A model generated the notes under the pieces. The model made no database searches and had not been told where the DNA came from. It saw only the letters and a list, made by a program, of their open reading frames with translations. The position numbers were made by a program, and so were the translations under genes. From Saccoglossus kowalevskii (taxonomy: Eukaryota > Hemichordata > Enteropneusta > Harrimaniidae), in the NCBI RefSeq assembly GCF_000003605.2, contig NW_003142436.1, positions 1 to 35,652 of the forward strand: a stretch of DNA of 35,652 nt. The letters run 5' to 3'. Shown in pieces: positions 1-10,126 of the stretch (the stretch's first letter is position 1; each line of letters starts with the position of its first letter).

Positions 1-56
1 CTGGCTACACCAAGTACAGACTAAGATTAGAGCTAATATCGTATATTTGTTGTGTT

Positions 57-112
57 CTGGCTACACCAAGTACAGGCAATGATTAGAGCTAATATCGTAT
101 ATTTGTTGTGTT
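57..112. repeat. Reference unit (type A, the commonest form)
   Basis: This unit carries the majority base at each variable site: C11, G20, A22, T24, C33, C40 and G41. It contains two short inverted repeats. ATTAG-AG-CTAAT lies at unit positions 26-37 and AATAT-CGT-ATATT at 35-47, so an AT-rich dyad covers the second half and holds the lone CpG in its loop. The last third is T/G-rich on this strand (TTTGTTGTGTT), giving a mild strand asymmetry that points the same way in every unit. No known protein-binding box was recognised. Confidence 0.9.
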
Positions 113-224
113 CTGGCTACACCAAGTACAGGCAATGATTAGAGCTAATATTGTATATTTGTTGTGTTCTGGCTACACCAAGTACAGACTAAGATTAGAG
201 CTAATATCGTATATTTGTTGTGTT

Positions 225-282
225 CTGGCTACACCAAGTACAGGCAATGATTAGAGCTAATATCGTATATATTTGTTGTGTT
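225..282. repeat. 58-bp unit with an extra TA
   Basis: A type A unit in which the TATAT run after the CpG is lengthened by two bases, reading CGTATATATTTG. I saw this only once. It fits a slippage event in the AT dinucleotide run and shifts the phase of everything downstream by +2. Confidence 0.85.
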
Positions 283-1290
283 CTGGCTACACCAAGTACA
301 GGCAATGATTAGAGCTAATATCGTAAATTTGTTGTGTTCTGGCTACACCAAGTACAGGCAATGATTAGAGCTAATATCGTATATTTGTTGTGTTCTGGCT
401 ACACCAAGTACAGACTAAGATTAGAGCTAATATCGTATATTTGTTGTGTTCTGGCTACACCAAGTACAGGCAATGATTAGAGTTAATATCGTATATTTGT
501 TGTGTTCTGGCTACACCAAGTACAGGCAATGATTAGAGCTAATATCGTATATTTGTTGTGTTCTGGCTACACCAAGTACAGGCAATGATTAGAGCTAATA
601 TCGTATATTTGTTGTGTTCTGGCTACACCAAGTACAGGCAATGATTAGAGCTAATATCGTATATTTGTTGTGTTCTGGCTACACCAAGTACAGGCAATGA
701 TTAGAGTTAATATCGTATATTTGTTGTGTTCTGGCTACACCAAGTACAGACTAAGATTAGAGCTAATATCGTATATTTGTTGTGTTCTGGCTACACCAAG
801 TACAGGCAATGATTAGAGCTAATATCGTATATTTGTTGTGTTCTGGCTACACCAAGTACAGGCAAAGATTAGAGCTAATATCGTATATTTGTTGTGTTCT
901 GGCTACACCAAGTACAGGCAATGATTAGAGCTAATATCGTATATTTGTTGTGTTCTGGCTACACCAAGTACAGGCAATGATTAGAGCTAATATCGTATAT
1001 TTGTTGTGTTCTGGCTACACCAAGTACAGGCTAAGATTAGAGCTAATATCGTATATTTGTTGTGTTCTGGCTACACCAAGTACAGACTAAGATTAGAGCT
1101 AATATCGTATATTTGTTGTGTTCTGGCTACACCAAGTACAGGCAATGATTAGAGCTAATATCGTATATTTGTTGTGTTCTGGCTACACCAAGTACAGGCA
1201 ATGATTAGAGCTAATATCGTATATTTGTTGTGTTCTGGCTACACCAAGTACAGGCTAAGATTAGAGCTAATATCGTATATTTGTTGTGTT
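283..1290. repeat. Long-range duplicated block 1, left copy
   Basis: Eighteen units whose order of types matches 26191-27254. Both copies start with a unit carrying the rare GTAAATTT in place of GTATATTT (323-330 and 26231-26238). They then run A, B, A(T33), A and on through A, C, A, A, D, B, A, A, D. The right copy has one extra unit (C11 changed to T, starting 26471) and a CA form of the CpG at its second B unit, so the copies have diverged by one unit-sized indel and a few point changes. Confidence 0.75.
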
Positions 1291-1850
1291 CTGGCTACAC
1301 CAAGTACAGACTAAGATTAGAGCTAATATCGTATATTTGTTGTGTTCTGGCTACACCAAGTACAGGCAATGATTAGAGCTAATATCGTATATTTGTTGTG
1401 TTCTGGCTACACCAAGTACAGGCAAAGATTAGAGCTAATATCGTATATTTGTTGTGTTCTGGCTACACCAAGTACAGGCAATGATTAGAGCTAATATCGT
1501 ATATTTGTTGTGTTCTGGCTACACCAAGTACAGGCAATGATTAGAGCTAATATCGTATATTTGTTGTGTTCTGGCTACACCAAGTACAGGCTAAGATTAG
1601 AGCTAATATCGTATATTTGTTGTGTTCTGGCTACACCAAGTACAGACTAAGATTAGAGCTAATATCGTATATTTGTTGTGTTCTGGCTACACCAAGTACA
1701 GGCAATGATTAGAGCTAATATCGTATATTTGTTGTGTTCTGGCTACACCAAGTACAGGCAATGATTAGAGCTAATATCGTATATTTGTTGTGTTCTGGCT
1801 ACACCAAGTACAGACTAAGATTAGAGCTAATATCGTATATTTGTTGTGTT
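731..1850. repeat. Tandem 560-bp higher-order repeat, two copies of ten units
   Basis: The unit order B, A, C, A, A, D, B, A, A, D starts at 731. It recurs at 1291 as the same order except that the last unit is B instead of D. The C-type units at 843 and 1403 are exactly 560 bp apart, which is ten units with no indel. An inner period of four units (A, A, D, B; 224 bp) is also visible at 899-1346. This is the clearest adjacent higher-order repeat in the left part of the window and overlaps long-range block 1. Confidence 0.8.
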
Positions 1851-2186
1851 CTGGCTACACCAAGTACAGGCAATGATTAGAGCTAATATCGTATATTTGT
1901 TGTGTTCTGGCTACACCAAGTACAGGCAATGATTAGAGCTAATATTGTATATTTGTTGTGTTCTGGCTACACCAAGTACAGGCAAAGATTAGAGCTAATA
2001 TCGTATATTTGTTGTGTTCTGGCTACACCAAGTACAGGCAATGATTAGAGTTAATATCGTATATTTGTTGTGTTCTGGCTACACCAAGTACAGGCAATGA
2101 TTAGAGCTAATATCGTATATTTGTTGTGTTCTGGCTACACCAAGTACAGGCAATGATTAGAGTTAATATCGTATATTTGTTGTGTT

Positions 2187-2233
2187 CTGGCTACACCAAG
2201 TACAGGCAATGATTAGAGTTAATATCGTATATT
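2187..2233. repeat. 47-bp short unit (9-bp deletion)
   Basis: TGTTGTGTT is missing, so GTATATT joins directly to CTGGCTAC. The unit is followed by the diagnostic order C, C (TG at the CpG), C, A(T33), A (TG). That order follows all five 47- or 53-bp units with the plain CTGG junction, so they share one origin. Confidence 0.9.
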
Positions 2234-2905
2234 CTGGCTACACCAAGTACAGGCAAAGATTAGAGCTAATATCGTATATTTGTTGTGTTCTGGCTACACC
2301 AAGTACAGGCAAAGATTAGAGCTAATATTGTATATTTGTTGTGTTCTGGCTACACCAAGTACAGGCAAAGATTAGAGCTAATATCGTATATTTGTTGTGT
2401 TCTGGCTACACCAAGTACAGGCAATGATTAGAGTTAATATCGTATATTTGTTGTGTTCTGGCTACACCAAGTACAGGCAATGATTAGAGCTAATATTGTA
2501 TATTTGTTGTGTTCTGGCTACACCAAGTACAGGCAATGATTAGAGTTAATATCGTATATTTGTTGTGTTCTGGCTACACCAAGTACAGGCAATGATTAGA
2601 GCTAATATCGTATATTTGTTGTGTTCTGGCTACACCAAGTACAGGCAATGATTAGAGCTAATATCGTATATTTGTTGTGTTCTGGCTACACCAAGTACAG
2701 GCAAAGATTAGAGTTAATATCGTATATTTGTTGTGTTCTGGCTACACCAAGTACAGGCAAAGATTAGAGTTAATATCGTATATTTGTTGTGTTCTGGCTA
2801 CACTAAGTACAGGCAATGATTAGAGCTAATATCGTATATTTGTTGTGTTCTGGCTACACTAAGTACAGACTAAGATTAGAGTTAATATCGTATATTTGTT
2901 GTGTT

Positions 2906-2967
2906 CTGGCTACACCAAGTACAGGCAATGATTAGAGCTAATACATGTATCATATATTTGTTGTGTT
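2906..2967. repeat. 62-bp unit with TA-CATG-TA insertion (event 1, copy 1)
   Basis: Six extra bases sit after the TA at unit positions 37-38, creating the perfect palindrome ATACATGTAT at 2941-2950. The bases read as a duplicated TA around CATG. The same change in the same sequence context is at 11898-11907 and 17672-17681. Confidence 0.9.
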
Positions 2968-3583
2968 CTGGCTACACCAAGTACAGACTAAGATTAGAGC
3001 TAATATCGTATATTTGTTGTGTTCTGGCTACACCAAGTACAGGCAATGATTAGAGCTAATATCGTATATTTGTTGTGTTCTGGCTACACCAAGTACAGGC
3101 AATGATTAGAGTTAATATCGTATATTTGTTGTGTTCTGGCTACACCAAGTACAGGCAATGATTAGAGCTAATATCATATATTTGTTGTGTTCTGGCTACA
3201 CCAAGTACAGACTAAGATTAGAGCTAATATCGTATATTTGTTGTGTTCTGGCTACACCAAGTACAGGCAAAGATTAGAGCTAATATCGTATATTTGTTGT
3301 GTTCTGGCTACACCAAGTACAGGCAATGATTAGAGCTAATATCGTATATTTGTTGTGTTCTGGCTACACCAAGTACAGGCAAAGATTAGAGCTAATATCG
3401 TATATTTGTTGTGTTCTGGCTACACCAAGTACAGGCAATGATTAGAGTTAATATCGTATATTTGTTGTGTTCTGGCTACACCAAGTACAGGCAATGATTA
3501 GAGCTAATATCGTATATTTGTTGTGTTCTGGCTACACCAAGTACAGGCAATGATTAGAGTTAATATCGTATATTTGTTGTGTT

Positions 3584-3630
3584 CTGGCTACACCAAGTAC
3601 AGGCAATGATTAGAGTTAATATCGTATATT
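3584..3630. repeat. 47-bp short unit, ATGG junction
   Basis: The same 9-bp deletion as at 2187-2233, but the next unit begins ATGGCTAC instead of CTGGCTAC. The following units keep the diagnostic C, C(TG), C, A(T33), A(TG) order, so this is probably the common short unit with a later C-to-A change. Confidence 0.88.
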
Positions 3631-4694
3631 ATGGCTACACCAAGTACAGGCAAAGATTAGAGCTAATATCGTATATTTGTTGTGTTCTGGCTACACCAAG
3701 TACAGGCAAAGATTAGAGCTAATATTGTATATTTGTTGTGTTCTGGCTACACCAAGTACAGGCAAAGATTAGAGCTAATATCGTATATTTGTTGTGTTCT
3801 GGCTACACCAAGTACAGGCAATGATTAGAGTTAATATCGTATATTTGTTGTGTTCTGGCTACACCAAGTACAGGCAATGATTAGAGCTAATATTGTATAT
3901 TTGTTGTGTTCTGGCTACACCAAGTACAGGCAATGATTAGAGCTAATATCGTATATTTGTTGTGTTCTGGCTACACCAAGTACAGGCAATGATTAGAGCT
4001 AATATCGTATATTTGTTGTGTTCTGGCTACACCAAGTACAGACTAAGATTAGAGCTAATATCGTATATTTGTTGTGTTCTGGCTACACCAAGTACAGGCA
4101 ATGATTAGAGTTAATATCGTATATTTGTTGTGTTCTGGCTACACTAAGTACAGGCAATGATTAGAGTTAATATCGTATATTTGTTGTGTTCTGGCTACAC
4201 CAAGTACAGGCAATGATTAGAGCTAATATCGTATATTTGTTGTGTTCTGGCTACACCAAGTACAGACTAAGATTAGAGTTAATATCGTATATTTGTTGTG
4301 TTCTGGCTACACCAAGTACAGGCAATGATTAGAGTTAATATCGTATATTTGTTGTGTTCTGGCTACACCAAGTACAGGCAATGATTAGAGTTAATATCGT
4401 ATATTTGTTGTGTTCTGGCTACACCAAGTACAGGCAATGATTAGAGCTAATATCGTATATTTGTTGTGTTCTGGCTACACCAAGTACAGGCAATGATTAG
4501 AGCTAATATCGTATATTTGTTGTGTTCTGGCTACACTAAGTACAGGCAATGATTAGAGTTAATATCGTATATTTGTTGTGTTCTGGCTACACCAAGTACA
4601 GACTAAGATTAGAGTTAATATCGTATATTTGTTGTGTTCTGGCTACACCAAGTACAGGCAATGATTAGAGTTAATATCGTATATTTGTTGTGTT

Positions 4695-4747
4695 CTGGCT
4701 ACACCAAGTACAGGCAATGATTAGAGTTACATGTAATATCGTATATT
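4695..4747. repeat. 53-bp unit: CATG insertion plus 9-bp deletion (event 2, copy 1)
   Basis: Six bases are added after the TA at unit positions 34-35, giving the palindrome TTACATGTAA at 4727-4736. The end of the unit lacks the same 9 bp as the other short units (+6 -9 = 53). The insertion point differs from event 1, so this is an independent event with the same inserted bases. Its twin is 7329-7381. Confidence 0.9.
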
Positions 4748-5811
4748 CTGGCTACACCAAGTACAGGCAAAGATTAGAGCTAATATCGTATATTTGTTGT
4801 GTTCTGGCTACACCAAGTACAGGCAAAGATTAGAGCTAATATTGTATATTTGTTGTGTTCTGGCTACACCAAGTACAGGCAAAGATTAGAGCTAATATCG
4901 TATATTTGTTGTGTTCTGGCTACACCAAGTACAGGCAATGATTAGAGTTAATATCGTATATTTGTTGTGTTCTGGCTACACCAAGTACAGGCAATGATTA
5001 GAGCTAATATTGTATATTTGTTGTGTTCTGGCTACACCAAGTACAGGCAATGATTAGAGTTAATATCGTATATTTGTTGTGTTCTGGCTACACCAAGTAC
5101 AGGCAATGATTAGAGTTAATATCGTATATTTGTTGTGTTCTGGCTACACCAAGTACAGGCAATGATTAGAGTTAATATCGTATATTTGTTGTGTTCTGGC
5201 TACACCAAGTACAGGCAATGATTAGAGTTAATATCGTATATTTGTTGTGTTCTGGCTACACCAAGTACAGGCAATGATTAGAGCTAATATCGTATATTTG
5301 TTGTGTTCTGGCTACACCAAGTACAGGCAAAGATTAGAATTAATATCGTATATTTGTTGTGTTCTGGCTACACCAAGTACAGGCAATGATTAGAGTTAAT
5401 ATCGTATATTTGTTGTGTTCTGGCTACACCAAGTACAGGCAATGATTAGAGTTAATATCGTATATTTGTTGTGTTCTGGCTACACCAAGTACAGGCAATG
5501 ATTAGAGCTAATATCGTATATTTGTTGTGTTCTGGCTACACCAAGTACAGACTAAGATTAGAGCTAATATTGTATATTTGTTGTGTTCTGGCTACACCAA
5601 GTACAGGCAATGATTAGAGCTAATATCGTATATTTGTTGTGTTCTGGCTACACCAAGTACAGGCAAAGATTAGAGTTAATATCGTATATTTGTTGTGTTC
5701 TGGCTACACCAAGTACAGGCAAAGATTAGAGTTAATATCGTATATTTGTTGTGTTCTGGCTACACTAAGTACAGGCAATGATTAGAGCTAATATCGTATA
5801 TTTGTTGTGTT
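4695..5811. repeat. Duplicated block 3, left copy
   Basis: After the 53-bp unit come nineteen units: C, C(TG), C, A(T33), A(TG), four A(T33), A, a C unit with A32 and T33 (AGAATTAAT, unit start 5308), A(T33) twice, A, B, A, C(T33) twice, and A with T11. The same order is at 7329-8334 with two units fewer: one of the four A(T33) and one of the two C(T33). The rare AGAATTAAT marker is 2578 bp from its twin at 7886, exactly one unit less than the 2634-bp offset of the short units. Confidence 0.85.
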
Positions 5812-6360
5812 CTGGCTACACTAAGTACAGACTAAGATTAGAGCTAATATCGTATATTTGTTGTGTTCTGGCTACACCAAGTACAGACTAAGATTAGAGC
5901 TAATATCGTATATTTGTTGTGTTCTGGCTACACCAAGTACAGGCAATGATTAGAGCTAATATCGTATATTTGTTGTGTTCTGGCTACACCAAGTACAGGC
6001 AAAGATTAGAGTTAATATCGTATATTTGTTGTGTTCTGGCTACACCAAGTACAGGCAATGATTAGAGCTAATATCGTATATTTGTTGTGTTCTGGCTACA
6101 CCAAGTACAGGCAATGATTAGAGCTAATATCGTATATTTGTTGTGTTCTGGCTACACCAAGTACAGGCAATGATTAGAGCTAATATCGTATATTTGTTGT
6201 GTTCTGGCTACACCAAGTACAGGCAAAGATTAGAGCTAATATCGTATATTTGTTGTGTTCTGGCTACACCAAGTACAGGCAATGATTAGAGCTAATATCG
6301 TATATTTGTTGTGTTCTGGCTACACCAAGTACAGGCAATGATTAGAGCTAATATCGTATA

Positions 6361-6600
6361 TTTTGTTGTGTTCTTGGCTACACCAAGTACAGGCAAAGAT
6401 TTAGAGTTTAATATCGTATATTTTGTTTGTGTTCTGGCTACACCATGTACAGACTAAGATTAGAGCTAATATCGTATATTTGTTGTGTTCTGGCTTACAC
6501 CAAGTACAGGCAAAGATTAGAGCTATATTCGATATTTGTTGTGTCTGGCTACACCAAGTACAGGCAATGATTAGAGCTAATATCATATATTTGTTGGGTT
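6361..6600. other. Indel-rich patch, net +5 bp
   Basis: Seven single T insertions occur in T runs or next to T (for example TTCTTGGC, GATTTAGAG, TTTGTTTGTG, GGCTTACAC), with two losses and a GCTATATTCGATATT scramble, within about five units. Neighbouring units show almost no such indels. The pattern looks like uncorrected read error, not satellite evolution. The unit starting at 6601 returns to normal phase. Confidence 0.75.
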
Positions 6601-7104
6601 CTGGCTACACCAAGTACAGACTAAGATTAGAGCTAATATCGTATATTTGTTGTGTTCTGGCTACACCAAGTACAGGCAATGATTAGAGCTAATATCGTAT
6701 ATTTGTTGTGTTCTGGCTACACCAAGTACAGGCAATGATTAGAGTTAATATCGTATATTTGTTGTGTTCTGGCTACACCAAGTACAGGCAATGATTAGAG
6801 CTAATATCATATATTTGTTGTGTTCTGGCTACACCAAGTACAGACTAAGATTAGAGCTAATATCGTATATTTGTTGTGTTCTGGCTACACCAAGTACAGG
6901 CAAAGATTAGAGCTAATATCGTATATTTGTTGTGTTCTGGCTACACCAAGTACAGGCAATGATTAGAGCTAATATCGTATATTTGTTGTGTTCTGGCTAC
7001 ACCAAGTACAGGCAAAGATTAGAGCTAATATCGTATATTTGTTGTGTTCTGGCTACACCAAGTACAGGCAATGATTAGAGTTAATATCGTATATTTGTTG
7101 TGTT
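6545..7104. repeat. Partial copy of block 2
   Basis: Units run A(CA at the CpG), B, A, A(T33), A(CA), B, C, A, C, A(T33). This matches the order that starts at 2906 and at 22962 but without the 6-bp insertion. It leads after a few more units into the 53-bp unit at 7329. Confidence 0.75.
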
Positions 7105-7328
7105 CTGGCTACACCAAGTACAGGCAATGATTAGAGTTAATATCGTATATTTGTTGTGTTCTGGCTACACCAAGTACAGACTAAGATTAGAGCTAATATC
7201 GTATATTTGTTGTGTTCTGGCTACACCAAGTACAGGCAAAGATTAGAGCTAATATCGTATATTTGTTGTGTTCTGGCTACACCAAGTACAGGCAATGATT
7301 AGAGTTAATATCGTATATTTGTTGTGTT

Positions 7329-7381
7329 CTGGCTACACCAAGTACAGGCAATGATTAGAGTTACATGTAATATCGTATATT
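7329..7381. repeat. 53-bp unit: CATG insertion plus 9-bp deletion (event 2, copy 2)
   Basis: Identical in structure to 4695-4747 and exactly 2634 bp downstream. The palindrome TTACATGTAA is at 7361-7370, and the unit ends GTATATT before the next CTGG. Confidence 0.9.
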
Positions 7382-8334
7382 CTGGCTACACCAAGTACAG
7401 GCAAAGATTAGAGCTAATATCGTATATTTGTTGTGTTCTGGCTACACCAAGTACAGGCAAAGATTAGAGCTAATATTGTATATTTGTTGTGTTCTGGCTA
7501 CACCAAGTACAGGCAAAGATTAGAGCTAATATCGTATATTTGTTGTGTTCTGGCTACACCAAGTACAGGCAATGATTAGAGTTAATATCGTATATTTGTT
7601 GTGTTCTGGCTACACCAAGTACAGGCAATGATTAGAGCTAATATTGTATATTTGTTGTGTTCTGGCTACACCAAGTACAGGCAATGATTAGAGTTAATAT
7701 CGTATATTTGTTGTGTTCTGGCTACACCAAGTACAGGCAATGATTAGAGTTAATATCGTATATTTGTTGTGTTCTGGCTACACCAAGTACAGGCAATGAT
7801 TAGAGTTAATATCGTATATTTGTTGTGTTCTGGCTACACCAAGTACAGGCAATGATTAGAGCTAATATCGTATATTTGTTGTGTTCTGGCTACACCAAGT
7901 ACAGGCAAAGATTAGAATTAATATCGTATATTTGTTGTGTTCTGGCTACACCAAGTACAGGCAATGATTAGAGTTAATATCGTATATTTGTTGTGTTCTG
8001 GCTACACCAAGTACAGGCAATGATTAGAGTTAATATCGTATATTTGTTGTGTTCTGGCTACACCAAGTACAGGCAATGATTAGAGCTAATATCGTATATT
8101 TGTTGTGTTCTGGCTACACCAAGTACAGACTAAGATTAGAGCTAATATCGTATATTTGTTGTGTTCTGGCTACACCAAGTACAGGCAATGATTAGAGCTA
8201 ATATCGTATATTTGTTGTGTTCTGGCTACACCAAGTACAGGCAAAGATTAGAGTTAATATCGTATATTTTGTTGTGTTCTGGCTACACTAAGTACAGGCA
8301 ATGATTAGAGCTAATATCGTATATTTGTTGTGTT
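7329..8334. repeat. Duplicated block 3, right copy
   Basis: This block begins with the 53-bp unit that carries both the CATG insertion (TTACATGTAA at 7361-7370) and the 9-bp deletion. It then repeats the unit order of 4748-5811 with two units missing. The AGAATTAAT marker unit starts at 7886. A single extra T is present near 8267-8270. Confidence 0.85.
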
Positions 8335-9006
8335 CTGGCTACACCAAGTACAGGCAATGATTAGAGCTAATATCGTATATTTGTTGTGTTCTGGCTACAC
8401 CAAGTACAGGCAATGATTAGAGCTAATATCGTATATTTGTTGTGTTCTGGCTACACCAAGTACAGGCTAAGATTAGAGCTAATATCGTATATTTGTTGTG
8501 TTCTGGCTACACCAAGTACAGACTAAGATTAGAGCTAATATCGTATATTTGTTGTGTTCTGGCTACACCAAGTACAGGCAATGATTAGAGCTAATATCGT
8601 ATATTTGTTGTGTTCTGGCTACACCAAGTACAGGCAATGATTAGAGCTAATATCGTATATTTGTTGTGTTCTGGCTACACCAAGTACAGACTAAGATTAG
8701 AGCTAATATCGTATATTTGTTGTGTTCTGGCTACACCAAGTACAGGCAATGATTAGAGCTAATATCGTATATTTGTTGTGTTCTGGCTACACCAAGTACA
8801 GGCAATGATTAGAGCTAATATCGTATATTTGTTGTGTTCTGGCTACACCAAGTACAGGCAATGATTAGAGCTAATATCGTATATTTGTTGTGTTCTGGCT
8901 ACACCAAGTACAGGCTAAGATTAGAGCTAATATCGTATATTTGTTGTGTTCTGGCTACACCAAGTACAGGCAATGATTAGAGCTAATATCGTATATTTGT
9001 TGTGTT
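8335..9006. repeat. Duplicated block 4, left copy (12 units)
   Basis: Order A, A, D, B, A, A, B, A, A, A, D, A. The same twelve-unit order is at 32419-33090 with no indel (offset 24,084 bp). The right copy has one private change, CCAACTACAG, in its first unit. Because these are common unit types, this match is weaker evidence than those carrying rare markers. Confidence 0.6.
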
Positions 9007-9454
9007 CTGGCTACACCAAGTACAGGCTAAGATTAGAGCTAATATCGTATATTTGTTGTGTTCTGGCTACACCAAGTACAGGCAAAGATTAGAGCTAATA
9101 TCGTATATTTGTTGTGTTCTGGCTACACCAAGTACAGGCAAAGATTAGAGCTAATATCGTATATTTGTTGTGTTCTGGCTACACCAAGTACAGACTAAGA
9201 TTAGAGCTAATATCGTATATTTGTTGTGTTCTGGCTACACCAAGTACAGGCAATGATTAGAGTTAATATCGTATATTTGTTGTGTTCTGTCTACACCAAG
9301 TACAGACAAAGATTAGAGCTAATATCGTATATTTGTTGTGTTCTGGCTACACCAAGTACAGGCAAAGATTAGAGCTAATATCGTATATTTGTTGTGTTCT
9401 GGCTACACCAAGTACAGGCAATGATTAGAGTTAATATTGTATATTTGTTGTGTT

Positions 9455-10126
9455 CTGGCTACACCAAGTACAGGCAATGATTAGAGTTAATATCGTATAT
9501 TTGTTGTGTTCTGGCTACACTAAGTACAGGCAAAGATTAGAGTTAATATCGTATATTTGTTGTGTTCTGGCTACACCAAGTACAGGCAATGATTAGAGTT
9601 AATATTGTATATTTGTTGTGTTCTGGCTACACCAAGTACAGGCAATGATTAGAGCTAATATCGTATATTTGTTGTGTTCTGGCTACACCAAGTACAGGCA
9701 ATGATTAGAGTTAATATCGTATATTTGTTGTGTTCTGGCTACACCAAGTACAGGCAAAGATTAGAGCTAATATCGTATATTTGTTGTGTTCTGGCTACAC
9801 CAAGTACAGGCAATGATTAGAGCTAATATCGTATATTTGTTGTGTTCTGGCTACACCAAGTACAGGCTAAGATTAGAGCTAATATCGTATATTTGTTGTG
9901 TTCTGGCTACACCAAGTACAGACTAAGATTAGAGCTAGTATCGTATATTTGTTGTGTTCTGGCTACACCAAGTACAGGCAATGATTAGAGCTAATATCGT
10001 ATATTTGTTGTGTTCTGGCTACACCAAGTACAGACAAAGATTAGAGTTAATATCGTATATTTGTTGTGTTCTGGCTACACCAAGTACAGGCAATGATTAG
10101 AGCTAATATCGTATATTTGTTGTGTT
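9455..10126. repeat. Duplicated block 5, copy 1 (12 units)
   Basis: Order A(T33), C with T11 and T33, A(T33, TG), A, A(T33), C, A, D, B with the rare GCTAGTATC (9934-9940), A, E(T33) and A. The same order with the same GCTAGTATC marker and rare E unit is at 17923-18594, offset 8468 bp (151 units plus two 6-bp insertions in between). A partial third copy is at 33586-34090. Confidence 0.85.

Larger units (their letters stand above)
2850..4134. repeat. Long-range duplicated block 2, copy 1 (23 units)
   Basis: The block starts with a type B unit having T11 and T33, then A with the CA form of the CpG and a 6-bp insertion, then B, A, A(T33), A(CA), B, C, A, C, A(T33), A, A(T33) and a 47-bp short unit ending at 3630. 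Nine further units follow: C, C(TG), C, A(T33), A(TG), A, A, B, A(T33). The same 23-unit order is at 22906-24184. Lengths are 1285 and 1279, and the 6-bp difference is the insertion. A shorter version is at 34710-35372, and partial copies are near 6545, 11807 and 17357. Confidence 0.85.

Noticed and set aside
93-104. TATA-like promoter element in each unit (CGTATATTTG)
   Set aside because: An AT-rich run is expected in a 37.5% G+C unit. Without an initiator, a transcript or any gene there is no support for a promoter.
57-112. tRNA- or SINE-derived unit (TGGCTACACC looked a little like a box A)
   Set aside because: The box A match breaks at several positions and there is no box B or tRNA fold on either strand.
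57-112. Hammerhead ribozyme satellite
   Set aside because: The conserved CTGATGA and GAAA core motifs are absent on both strands.
57-112. CENP-B box or telomeric repeat
   Set aside because: The only CpG lies in ATATCGTAT, which does not fit the CENP-B box, and no TTAGGG-like run exists.
6401-6686. Open frames of 61 codons (minus, 6401-6586) and 87 codons (plus, 6423-6686)
   Set aside because: They are satellite read through in shifting phase and exist only because of the clustered indels at 6361-6600. The unit's built-in stops limit a clean array to about 50-55 codons. There is no start context and no domain.
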